A stretch of DNA of 51,912 nt from positions 1-51,912 of the forward strand of contig MGUK01000001.1 in assembly GCA_001799995.1 (NCBI GenBank). Direction: 5' to 3'. A model generated the notes under the pieces. It was given only the letters and a program-made list of their open reading frames with translations, was not told the origin of the DNA and ran no database searches. Source of the DNA: Elusimicrobia bacterium GWF2_62_30. Lineage in GTDB: Bacteria; Elusimicrobiota; Elusimicrobia; Elusimicrobiales; UBA9959. Each line of letters starts with the position of its first letter. Within the stretch, counting starts at the first letter, position 1. The translations under genes were made by a program, and so were the position numbers. Shown in pieces: positions 1 through 6,760 of the stretch.

Positions 1-17
1 AAAAAATGAAGAACCAC

Positions 18-79
18 GATCCGTGGGCGGTATTCTATTGCCTGTTGACGAGGGGACCTCTAATGAGTGCTTATCCGGT
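18..79. repeat. 62-bp terminal repeat, left copy (inverted relative to right end)
   Basis: These 62 bases are the exact reverse complement of positions 51851-51912. Just past the identity the two copies differ by one inserted base (GGTCCCC here, GGTTCCCC on the other copy) and then diverge. The copy contains a short stem, GGGGACC at 52-58 and GGTCCCC at 77-83, enclosing 18 bases. Exact inverted identity at both edges suggests a multi-copy repeat at which the assembly stopped. What the repeat belongs to cannot be told from this window. Confidence 0.85.
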
Positions 80-111
80 CCCCGTGTCAGTTCCCGGGTG
101 AGTAGGTAGTA

Positions 112-1038
112 TTAGAACTCCAGGTTGGGGCGGAAGATGAACTGGAAGGCGTTGGTGCTGGCGATGTCGCCCGCGCCGTTGGCGAGCGGGCCCGAGTACT
201 TCCTGTTGGCGGTCCACACGAAGCCCAGCCCCAGCGTAAAAGCCATCCGCGAGTTCTTCGCGGGGAATTTCTTGTCCACGATAAAATAGTGCCGTATCGG
301 CTCGAACTTCCTCTGCGAGAAGTCCGACACGTATTCGAAGCCGCTGTTGTGCAGCCAGAAGTTGCCCTTGCCCTCGGTCTTGAAATCCGTGCGGCTGCGC
401 CGGAAGCCGATATAGAAAGAGTCCGCGATGTAGCGGTTGTCGTGGAACTTGGCCCCGCCCCGGAAGCTCCATTTCAGCGACCTGTCCGCCAGGATCTGCT
501 CCCCCTTCAGCTTACCCTCCATCTCCAGCCACTTGTCGTGTATCAGTTTGTTGTCCTTGATATGGTAATTGCCGTAGTTGAAGAGCAGCCCCGAGTAGCC
601 GTTGCGCTTGCCCTGGAAAGGCTTGTTGATGGTGTCGAAGGAAACCACGTTGCCCAGGAACAGCGACAGCGCCCACGGCTCCTCGAAGCCCGCGGTGACG
701 GCCTGGACGGCGTTGAAATTGCTGGCCCACTGCGCGTCGGCGTAAAGACCGGGCTGGTGCTCCCTTATCAGGGTCCCGGCGTAGGGCAGCGGGTTGATGC
801 TGGCCTCCAGGATGAGCGTGCGCGGCTGGTAGAACTTGGAGATCAGCTCGCTGTAGATCTCCAACTCGTTCTTAACCTGCAGATGGGTGATGGGCTTGCC
901 GGTAAGGCTGTTGTAAACGCCCACCGCCGAGTAATACGGGTCCAGCTCCACCTCGACGGTGGTCTTCTTTTCCGGCGCCTCGTCCGCGAAAAGACAGGCC
1001 GGCATAAAAGCGAGGAGCAAAGCGAGCGGCAGTTTCAT
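112..1038 (-). CDS. Exported outer-membrane beta-barrel-like protein of unknown function
   Basis: A 308-residue protein. I chose the start at 1038 because translation from there opens with a Sec signal peptide (MKLPLALLLAFMPACLFADE); an upstream in-frame start at 1107 would put 23 hydrophilic residues in front of it. The rest is rich in alternating aromatic and polar residues, with many short stretches that could be strands, and it ends in Phe (RPNLEF), as outer-membrane barrels often do. A GGGGGA element lies about 12 bases before the ATG. It lies downstream of and parallel to the CsgG-like lipoprotein gene, 150 bases away. I do not recognise a named family; the barrel assignment is inferred from composition and the C-terminal Phe. 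Confidence 0.6.
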   Translation of the reverse strand: MKLPLALLLAFMPACLFADEAPEKKTTVEVELDPYYSAVGVYNSLTGKPITHLQVKNELEIYSELISKFYQPRTLILEASINPLPYAGTLIREHQPGLYADAQWASNFNAVQAVTAGFEEPWALSLFLGNVVSFDTINKPFQGKRNGYSGLLFNYGNYHIKDNKLIHDKWLEMEGKLKGEQILADRSLKWSFRGGAKFHDNRYIADSFYIGFRRSRTDFKTEGKGNFWLHNSGFEYVSDFSQRKFEPIRHYFIVDKKFPAKNSRMAFTLGLGFVWTANRKYSGPLANGAGDIASTNAFQFIFRPNLEF

Positions 1039-1188
1039 AGTTAATTCAGGTCCCCCTGGGCGGGTCTGTTCGCTCCTGGCCAAAGCCCTGGAGCTGTCGA
1101 AGGGCAACCGCCGGGCGGAAGCCTCCCTGCTGAAGATCTCATTCCCCGAATATCAAGCGGCCTAGGGAGAAAGCGCGGCTCCCTTGCG

Positions 1189-2988
1189 TCAGTCGCCGAA
1201 GAGGATCCCCGCGCGTGAGACCGTTATGAAGATCAGGTCTTCCCTGAACTTGAAGTCGTTGAGGTTGCGCGAGGGGCGGTGCCTGGAGGTCCAGTTAAGG
1301 TCGAAGGTCCAGTTCCTGCCCAGGTCCGCGCTGCCGCCGGCCATGAACCCCGAGCCGGAGGATTTTTCCCCGTAAAGTTCTATATTTGTCATCTCGGCCC
1401 CCGCGCGCAGCGAGAGCCGCTTGCCCAGGCGCTGCTCGGCGGCGGGCATAAGCCTGGTCATGGCGTAATCCCGGCCGGAGTAACTGTAGACGGCGTGCTT
1501 GACCACCAGCGAGGTGCGCTTGTCGTTGAGCAACCAGGTAAGCGTGTTCTCCAGCACGCTGGGCATGTCATACTGCCTGAAGACGTCGGCCGCGGTGTCG
1601 TAGTACTCGGCTTTCTGGTCGGTGCCGGTATATTGCGAGTCGAAGAACAGCGTGCTGGCGCTGTTCTTTACCAGCAGCGCGGCCGTATAGGCCAGGACGC
1701 TCTGGTCCGGGGAATCCACGTAATTGCCGTTGGTGTCGTTAGGGTTGGTGGTACCGTCCACCCTTTTATCAGAGATCCAGTACTCGCGTTTCTTGGTGAG
1801 CGCGGCCACGTCGCCGCCGACGGAGATATTGCGCGTTACCCGGAAACCGGTGGAGAGCATGGCGCCCTTGGTGGTCACGTTCTCGTTGGAGACTATGGCC
1901 AGTTTCTTGCCCAGGCGGGCGGGATCGCTCAGCCAGCCCAGCACCGCGTCCCTGGTATGGAAGCGCACATACTCCACGCCTACGCCCCAGCCCTTCATAA
2001 CGGGCATGAAGTAGCCGACGCCGGTTCTTTCCGTATGTTCCTGCACGCCGTCCTGCGGGGTGCGCGCCTGGTCCTTGTCCGCCGCCACGCTGCTCTGGGT
2101 GAAGTAGGCTTTATCCTGCGTCAGGTAGGCCAGGTAGGCCGGGTTCTCGTAGGACGTATAGAACTCCGGCATGACCTTGAACTTGGTGGTGGTGGTGAAC
2201 AGCTTGTCCATGTAGAGGTTCACGGCGCGGTTCTGCGGGTCCAGCTTCTTGGCCTCTGTCAGTGCCTTTTTGGCTGCGGTGAAGTCCTTCTTGTCGTAAG
2301 CGTCCACGGCCTTGGAGAACTTGATGGCCGCTTCGGCCGGTTTCTCTACCTCCCGCGCCGTCAGCACCTGCGCGTTGGCGTAGAAATGCTTAACGATCTT
2401 CTCCGCGCACTTGGAGGAGATGTAGTTGTACTTGGTCAATTTGTCGGTCACCTTGTCTTCGAAGGCAACTTCCCCGGTGGCGGTGGCTACCACCTTGAGG
2501 GTTACGGTAAGGTCGCCCAGCAGGTCGAAGATCTTGCCGGTCACCAGGTAATCGGCGGCCAACATCTTTCCCATTTCGATGCTGTTCTTCGCGTCCACGG
2601 CCCCCGAGAGGTTAAAAGCCTGTTCCTTGAAGACCTCTTCCCTTTTTTCCCTGTCGATGATCGCCATCCCTTTGGCCCTGGAAAGCTCTATGCTGATGAA
2701 CTCGGAAAAGCCCTTCCCGAGATATTTGTATTGCGGGTTGTCGGACTGCACTTCGAAGTCCATGATGGAGAGCCGGTACGCGCTGCCGCGGCTCTTCGTG
2801 TCGACGGGTTTCCAGCCGACCGGGTCGACGATGGTCTTCGCTTCATCCACGGGCTTCCACCCGACCGGGTCCACTATCGCCTTCTCTGAAGGCGCGTTCG
2901 CGCCCGCGCTGCCTTCCTGCGCCTTTGCGGCGGCGAAACAGCCTGAAAGCAATAATACCTGGACGAAAAGTAATTTTATTATCCGCAT
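1189..2988 (-). CDS. Lipoprotein with CsgG/TolB-N-like domain, helical middle and putative beta-barrel C-terminus
   Basis: A 599-residue protein with a lipoprotein signal (MRIIKLLFVQVLLLSGC, lipobox LLSGC). Next comes a perfect internal duplication: the ten residues VDPVGWKPVD occur twice within about 25 residues. Residues around 70-190 resemble the CsgG/LpoB/TolB-N type fold: an opening MDFEV strand, then YLGKGFSEFISIELSRAKGMAIIDREKREEV split by short loops, an ADYLVTG strand and a TGEVAFE strand. An alpha-helical TPR-like stretch (FSKAVDAYDKKDFTAAKKAL) follows. The last 330 or so residues look like membrane beta strands. The ATG has GGGAG seven bases upstream. CsgG-family lipoproteins form or regulate outer-membrane pores and enzymes; which role applies here is unknown. 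The domain order is visible; the barrel is inferred. Confidence 0.65.
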   Translation of the reverse strand: MRIIKLLFVQVLLLSGCFAAAKAQEGSAGANAPSEKAIVDPVGWKPVDEAKTIVDPVGWKPVDTKSRGSAYRLSIMDFEVQSDNPQYKYLGKGFSEFISIELSRAKGMAIIDREKREEVFKEQAFNLSGAVDAKNSIEMGKMLAADYLVTGKIFDLLGDLTVTLKVVATATGEVAFEDKVTDKLTKYNYISSKCAEKIVKHFYANAQVLTAREVEKPAEAAIKFSKAVDAYDKKDFTAAKKALTEAKKLDPQNRAVNLYMDKLFTTTTKFKVMPEFYTSYENPAYLAYLTQDKAYFTQSSVAADKDQARTPQDGVQEHTERTGVGYFMPVMKGWGVGVEYVRFHTRDAVLGWLSDPARLGKKLAIVSNENVTTKGAMLSTGFRVTRNISVGGDVAALTKKREYWISDKRVDGTTNPNDTNGNYVDSPDQSVLAYTAALLVKNSASTLFFDSQYTGTDQKAEYYDTAADVFRQYDMPSVLENTLTWLLNDKRTSLVVKHAVYSYSGRDYAMTRLMPAAEQRLGKRLSLRAGAEMTNIELYGEKSSGSGFMAGGSADLGRNWTFDLNWTSRHRPSRNLNDFKFREDLIFITVSRAGILFGD

Positions 2989-3094
2989 TTTGATCTCCCG
3001 GTCCGATGATGCTTTTTACCTTCAACTCATTCTACTTAATCAGAGCGTTCCGCGCCAAACCGAATCACTCCCGCCCCGCCCCGCCTGCCCGGCA

Positions 3095-3125
3095 TTGACA
3101 AGGCCGGCGTGGTCGGCCATACTAT
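3095..3125 (+). promoter_or_regulatory. Promoter of the TraB-like gene, close to the start codon
   Basis: TTGACA lies at 3095-3100 and TACTAT at 3120-3125, with a 19-base spacer; an overlapping TATAGC lies at 3123-3128. The ATG at 3132 begins only six bases after TACTAT, and no Shine-Dalgarno precedes it. Transcription would therefore start at or next to the ATG, giving a leaderless mRNA. Confidence 0.5.
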
Positions 3126-3131
3126 AGCTAT

Positions 3132-4037
3132 ATGAAATATATTTTCCTGTTGGCCTTTATGGTCTCGCCCGGTTACGCGCAGGACGCGGTTTTTAATCCC
3201 GATATGTCGCTGATCCTCGAAGCGGGGGTCAATAACCTCGGCAAAGAGTCGCCTTACCTGGTCCGTTATAAAAAAGGGGACAGGCAGCTTTCCTTCGTGG
3301 CGGCCAAGCACGGGGCGAAAGCGGAGAATCAGGCTACCTTCGATCTGGTGAAAAGCGAGTTCGACGCGCTCGTGCCGGACATCGTGATAATCGAGGGCGT
3401 GTTCACCGTCTGCCTGGCCTGCCCGCCCAATTGCGCCGCCGCCTTCGGGGCGGGCCTGCAGGGGCCCTTCGAAAAAAGCGAATGCGGAGACCGTGTTTCC
3501 AGGGTGGATTCGCAGGCCGAACTGAGCGAGGCCTACCACGCCGCGAACCTGGCCTATTACCATCAGCCGCAGATCCCTTTTATCGGCGGAGAAATACTGA
3601 ACGCTGACCTGAAGGCGCATATCCTGAAAAAGTTCACCGCGGCCCAGTTCGCGAAATATTACGTCATGCGCGCGCTCGGGACCAGCGTAAAGAACGGGTC
3701 CGACTGCAAAGTGGACACCGTAAAAAAGATAGCCGCCCAGTCGCTGCAGAAGTTCAACCTGGAATTTTCGGAGAACCAGAAACTGACGGTGGACGCCCTC
3801 ACCTACTTCCAGGGCGCCTGCAAGAACAGCCGGATGGCGGACCAGCTGAACGCCAAGGGCACCTTCACCCAGAAGATCTCGGCGGCTTCGGCCGGCGTGC
3901 GCGACCAGCACCTGGTGCAGGTCATCGCCAACATGCTCAAAGGCCACAAGAAGGTGCTGGTGGTTTACGGCGGGGGGCATTACGATACCGACTATAAGGC
4001 GCTTGACGCCATGCTGGGAACCCCGACGTTCCCCTAG
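3132..4037 (+). CDS. Exported TraB/GumN (TIKI)-like protein
   Basis: A 301-residue protein with a short signal peptide (MKYIFLLAFMVSPGYAQD). The pattern matches the TraB/GumN/TIKI superfamily of putative metalloproteases: an N-terminal strand ending in a GxxH-like turn (SFVAAKHG), a helix then a strand ending in an acidic residue (PDIVIIEGV), and a C-terminal strand followed by a second His motif (VLVVYGGGHYDT). Between them is a Cys-rich insertion (VCLACPPNCAA) that could form disulfides or bind metal in the periplasm. There is no Shine-Dalgarno; the promoter sits directly before the ATG. The next gene, a PBP4-type enzyme in the same direction, has its own -10. Family placement rests on motif order only, so it is tentative. 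Confidence 0.5.
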   Translation: MKYIFLLAFMVSPGYAQDAVFNPDMSLILEAGVNNLGKESPYLVRYKKGDRQLSFVAAKHGAKAENQATFDLVKSEFDALVPDIVIIEGVFTVCLACPPNCAAAFGAGLQGPFEKSECGDRVSRVDSQAELSEAYHAANLAYYHQPQIPFIGGEILNADLKAHILKKFTAAQFAKYYVMRALGTSVKNGSDCKVDTVKKIAAQSLQKFNLEFSENQKLTVDALTYFQGACKNSRMADQLNAKGTFTQKISAASAGVRDQHLVQVIANMLKGHKKVLVVYGGGHYDTDYKALDAMLGTPTFP

Positions 4038-4061
4038 GAGCCTGTCCGGCGGGCGAATTGC

Positions 4062-4067
4062 TATACT
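4062..4067 (+). promoter_or_regulatory. -10 element (TATACT) directly before dacB
   Basis: TATACT ends seven bases before the dacB ATG at 4074, the distance at which transcription normally begins. No Shine-Dalgarno lies between. I see no convincing -35 hexamer 16-18 bases upstream. It supports a leaderless dacB transcript. Confidence 0.45.
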
Positions 4068-4073
4068 TTCCCT

Positions 4074-5522
4074 ATGAAAACAGCGTTATTCTTCCTGTGC
4101 GCCCTGGCCTGCGCCGCGCCGGCCCGCGCCTACGATATTGATTCCCTGGTGAAAGAGCTGGCCGCCAGGCCCGGGATCAGGAACGCCTCCTGGGGCGTCA
4201 GCGTAAAAGACGCCGCCACCGGCAAGGTGATAGTGGAGCGCGACGCGCAGAAGAACCTCGCGCCGGCCAGCATCCTTAAGATCTTTGTCACGGCCGCGGC
4301 TTTCGACCTGCTGGGCCCCGAGCATAAAGTAAAGACCGGCATCTATTACGACGGCAGCGTCTCCAACGGCTTTCTCAACGGCAATCTCTACATAAAAGGC
4401 GCCGGGGATCCGTCCCTCGGCTCGCAGTTCATCAAGGGCGCGCGTTCCGCCGACGAGACCTTCAGGCTCTGGGCCGAAGGCATAAAGGCGAAGGGCATAA
4501 AAGTCATAACGGGAGCGGTGGTGGGCGACGAGTCGGCTTTCGAGAGCATGCAACCCGGCTCCTGGGCCTGGGAGGATATCGGCAATTACTACGCAGCCCG
4601 CGCTTCCGCGCTCACCATCAGCGACAATCTCTATAAACTTTATTTCAAACCCGGGCTGAACCCGGGCGATGAAACAAAGGTGCTGCGCACCGAACCCTAC
4701 CTGCCGGAGCTGAAGTTCGACAACCACGTGCTGACCGGGCCCAAAGGCTCCGGAGACAACGGCTATATCTACGCCTTCCCGGGGCAATACGAGGCTGACC
4801 TGCGGGGAACCGTGGGGCAGGGGCCGGAGGAGTTCCCCATAAAGGGCGCGCTCCCCGACCCGGCGCTGTTCGCCGCGCAGAGCTTTGGCGGCTTTCTTAC
4901 CCGCTCCGGTATAAACGCCAATAAAAAGCCGTACAGTACGGACGCGGCCCCCGCCGGCAGGCTGGAACTGGTGACCGAAACCGAAGGCTCTCCCCTGGCG
5001 GACATCGCGCGCGCAACCAACAAGCGCAGCTTCAATCTTTACGCCGAGCTGCTGCTGCGGCAGCTGGCCGTCTCCAAGGGGCTGAAAGGCACGGGGCCCG
5101 ACGGTATCAAGGTCCTGACGGAGTTCCTGGCGGCGCAGGGCGTGGACACCTCTGAAATGAAGATAGTGGACGCTTCAGGCCTTTCCAGGGCGGACCTGGT
5201 AAAGCCCGCCAACTTCACCGACCTGCTGACCGCGGTCTCCCAAAAGAAGTATTTCGAAGCCTTCCGGGATACGCTGGTGTTCCCGGCGGACCCCGAGGCC
5301 AGCGGGCATATCAGGCGCCTGGGCAAGGACGGCCTGCTGGCTGCGGGCCTGCGCATTAAATCCGGGTCTATCACCGGCGTGCGCTCTTATACCGGCTACC
5401 TGAAAACGAAAAAGGGCCGCACGCTGGCCTTCACCTTTATCCTCAACAACTACTCCGCCGAGTCCGCGGACATAGACAAGCTCCACGAAGTCCTGCTGCT
5501 GAAACTGGCGGAAAATTATTGA
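4074..5522 (+). CDS. dacB: D-alanyl-D-alanine carboxypeptidase/endopeptidase, PBP4 type (peptidase S13)
   Basis: A 482-residue exported enzyme that trims or cleaves peptidoglycan peptides in the periplasm. A signal peptide (MKTALFFLCALACAAPARA) precedes the mature domain. The penicillin-binding motifs are in order: SILK with nucleophile Ser66 and Lys69, SFN at 319-321 (the SxN motif, within KRSFNLYAELLLR), and KSG at 429-431 in place of KTG. The segment between the first two motifs is long, as expected of the S13 family with its inserted domains, and DASGLSRADLVKP is a typical S13 block. The length matches the family. The promoter -10 abuts the start codon. The neighbour upstream is another exported protein, but spacing and a separate -10 argue against a tight operon. 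Confidence in the function is high. Confidence 0.93.
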   Translation: MKTALFFLCALACAAPARAYDIDSLVKELAARPGIRNASWGVSVKDAATGKVIVERDAQKNLAPASILKIFVTAAAFDLLGPEHKVKTGIYYDGSVSNGFLNGNLYIKGAGDPSLGSQFIKGARSADETFRLWAEGIKAKGIKVITGAVVGDESAFESMQPGSWAWEDIGNYYAARASALTISDNLYKLYFKPGLNPGDETKVLRTEPYLPELKFDNHVLTGPKGSGDNGYIYAFPGQYEADLRGTVGQGPEEFPIKGALPDPALFAAQSFGGFLTRSGINANKKPYSTDAAPAGRLELVTETEGSPLADIARATNKRSFNLYAELLLRQLAVSKGLKGTGPDGIKVLTEFLAAQGVDTSEMKIVDASGLSRADLVKPANFTDLLTAVSQKKYFEAFRDTLVFPADPEASGHIRRLGKDGLLAAGLRIKSGSITGVRSYTGYLKTKKGRTLAFTFILNNYSAESADIDKLHEVLLLKLAENY

Positions 5523-5554
5523 TGCGGGCCGCGCTGAACGACTAGCTGCTTACG

Positions 5555-5572
5555 AAAGCCAGCCGGCTTTTT
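5555..5572 (+). terminator. Weak terminator-like hairpin after dacB
   Basis: AAAGCC (5555-5560), four-base loop, GGCTTT (5565-5570), then TT. The stem is short and the T run is brief, so it is only a candidate. It lies in the 120-base gap between the convergent dacB and TPR genes, where no other element is visible. Confidence 0.3.
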
Positions 5573-5642
5573 GGCGTTCACATCGTCGGAGAGACAAACC
5601 TGCAAATTCTGGATCTGCGAAAAAGAATAAGAAGGCCGGCGG

Positions 5643-6515
5643 TCAGTTAACCCGCTGTTCCCTTATCCGCTTATACAGCCCCGCGGCTTCTCTAAGGTCC
5701 GCTTCGGACTCGGCGGCGCGGCCCAGGGCCTTCAGCGTGCGGCCGCGGTAATCCAGCACGCGCGCTTTAAGGGCGGGCCGGTCGTCCAGGGGCAGCCAGT
5801 TCTCAAAGGCTTTCAGCGAGCGCGCGAAATATGCGCCCGCGCTCTCCGGCCGGCCGTTCTTCGCGTAAAAATAGCCGGTCCTGAAAAGTATGATCGGGTA
5901 AGAATCCATCTGCTCGGCGTCCAGCACTTTAAAGGGGAAGGAAACCGGCGCGTCCTTGAAAAGCTCCACGGCCGCCTTGTAATAAGTCTCGGCCGTCTTT
6001 TTGTTGCCGAGCAGCTCGTTGAGCCGGGCCAGCGAGGAGTAGGCGTCGGCCAGCTCGTAGGGCGCCACTCCTTGCGCCTGGTCTGCCTTTGTAAGTTCCG
6101 CGGCTTCTTTCAGCAGGGGGGCGGCTTTCTGCGCCTGGCCCTGTTCCAGGTAAAGCCTGCCCAGGCCCGAAACCGCCACGCCCAGTTCCCGCAGTTTATA
6201 CTTGCGGTAATACTCTATGCTCAGCTGGTAGTATTTCCCGGCCTGGGCATAATTCCCGCGCGTATGGTAGGCCATGGCCAAAAGCGAGACGGCGCGCCCA
6301 TATTCCCAATGGGCGTCGTCCAGCTCCGCGGCCATGTCGGCGGCCTGCGCGTAATATTTGCAGGCTTCCCCAAGCCGGCTGGAGGTATGCGCCGTCAGGG
6401 CCTGGTTATACAGCTTGTAAAAAGCTTCCTTCCCGGGCTGCGCCGCTACAAAAGTTTCTGCTTCGGCCGTGCAGGCGGCTCCGGCCAGTATAAGGATAAA
6501 AAAGATACGTTTCAT
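5643..6515 (-). CDS. Exported TPR-repeat protein
   Basis: A 290-residue protein with a signal peptide (MKRIFFILILAGAACTAEAE), possibly processed after the Ala-rich segment. The rest is a run of helical pairs with tetratricopeptide spacing and residues, for example ALTAHTSSRLGEACKYYAQA, LLAMAYHTRGNYAQAGKYYQ, GLGRLYLEQGQAQKAAPLLK and SSLARLNELLGNKKTAETYY, about five to six repeats in all. TPRs mediate protein-protein contacts; the partner is unknown. The gene is divergent from the large surface-protein gene at 6761 and convergent with dacB. A TATAAT sits 28-33 bases upstream of the ATG on this strand, and a purine-rich GGGAGAGC precedes the start. Confidence 0.8.
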   Translation of the reverse strand: MKRIFFILILAGAACTAEAETFVAAQPGKEAFYKLYNQALTAHTSSRLGEACKYYAQAADMAAELDDAHWEYGRAVSLLAMAYHTRGNYAQAGKYYQLSIEYYRKYKLRELGVAVSGLGRLYLEQGQAQKAAPLLKEAAELTKADQAQGVAPYELADAYSSLARLNELLGNKKTAETYYKAAVELFKDAPVSFPFKVLDAEQMDSYPIILFRTGYFYAKNGRPESAGAYFARSLKAFENWLPLDDRPALKARVLDYRGRTLKALGRAAESEADLREAAGLYKRIREQRVN

Positions 6516-6542
6516 ATTGCTCTCCCTCTCTCCGTTATTTTG

Positions 6543-6548
6543 ATTATA
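6543..6548 (-). promoter_or_regulatory. -10 element (TATAAT) for the TPR gene
   Basis: Read on the minus strand, these bases are TATAAT, 28 bases upstream of the ATG at 6515, with a purine-rich ribosome-binding stretch between. No good -35 is seen. A perfect 12-base palindrome (GCGCTGCAGCGC, 6559-6570) lies just upstream, between this -10 and the divergent one at 6615. Confidence 0.45.
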
Positions 6549-6611
6549 GATATTTATGGCGCTGCAGCGCAGAAGACTGCCCGGGAAGCCGCCGGGAATC
6601 TGAAGCTAAAG

Positions 6612-6620
6612 TGCTATACT
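6612..6620 (+). promoter_or_regulatory. Extended -10 (TGCTATACT) for the surface-protein cassette
   Basis: TGC followed by TATACT at 6615-6620 matches an extended -10 promoter. Transcription would start near 6627, giving an untranslated leader of about 134 bases before the ATG at 6761. That is long compared with the leaderless or short leaders elsewhere in the window. The likely targets are the repeat/FGE protein and perhaps the genes after it. Confidence 0.5.
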
Positions 6621-6680
6621 CATAGGGTAATCTGTTTCCGGGGGAGACAATATTATTACGGTAAATTCAATTTCACATAT

Positions 6681-6703
6681 AACGGCAAGGTTCCGCCGTT
6701 TTT
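6681..6703 (+). promoter_or_regulatory. Terminator-like hairpin inside the leader (possible attenuator)
   Basis: AACGGC (6681-6686), an eight-base loop AAGGTTCC, GCCGTT (6695-6700), then TTT; with the last stem bases the transcript has five consecutive U. It lies between the extended -10 and the ATG of the surface protein. The six-base-pair stem is modest. No known riboswitch consensus was recognised in this leader. Confidence 0.3.
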
Positions 6704-6760
6704 AATGCCGCTGCCATTGCCTGGCGCGGCCGTTTTAGCCTGGTTCCCAAGGATAAAATT

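Noticed and set aside
71..472. Open frame on the minus strand over the first barrel-like gene
   Set aside because: It is an antisense or out-of-frame shadow with Arg/Gly/Pro-rich GC-driven composition, no family signal and no start site; the frame at 112-1038 has the signal peptide.
1279..2889. Long plus-strand open frame opposite the CsgG-like gene
   Set aside because: Gly/Val/His-rich antisense translation typical of high-GC shadows, no homologous motif, while the minus frame has a lipoprotein signal and domains.
6681..6703. Known riboswitch (for example cyclic-di-GMP) in the leader of the surface protein
   Set aside because: An ACGGCAAGG string superficially resembles part of the GEMM consensus, but the GAAA tetraloop receptor core and second stem are missing.
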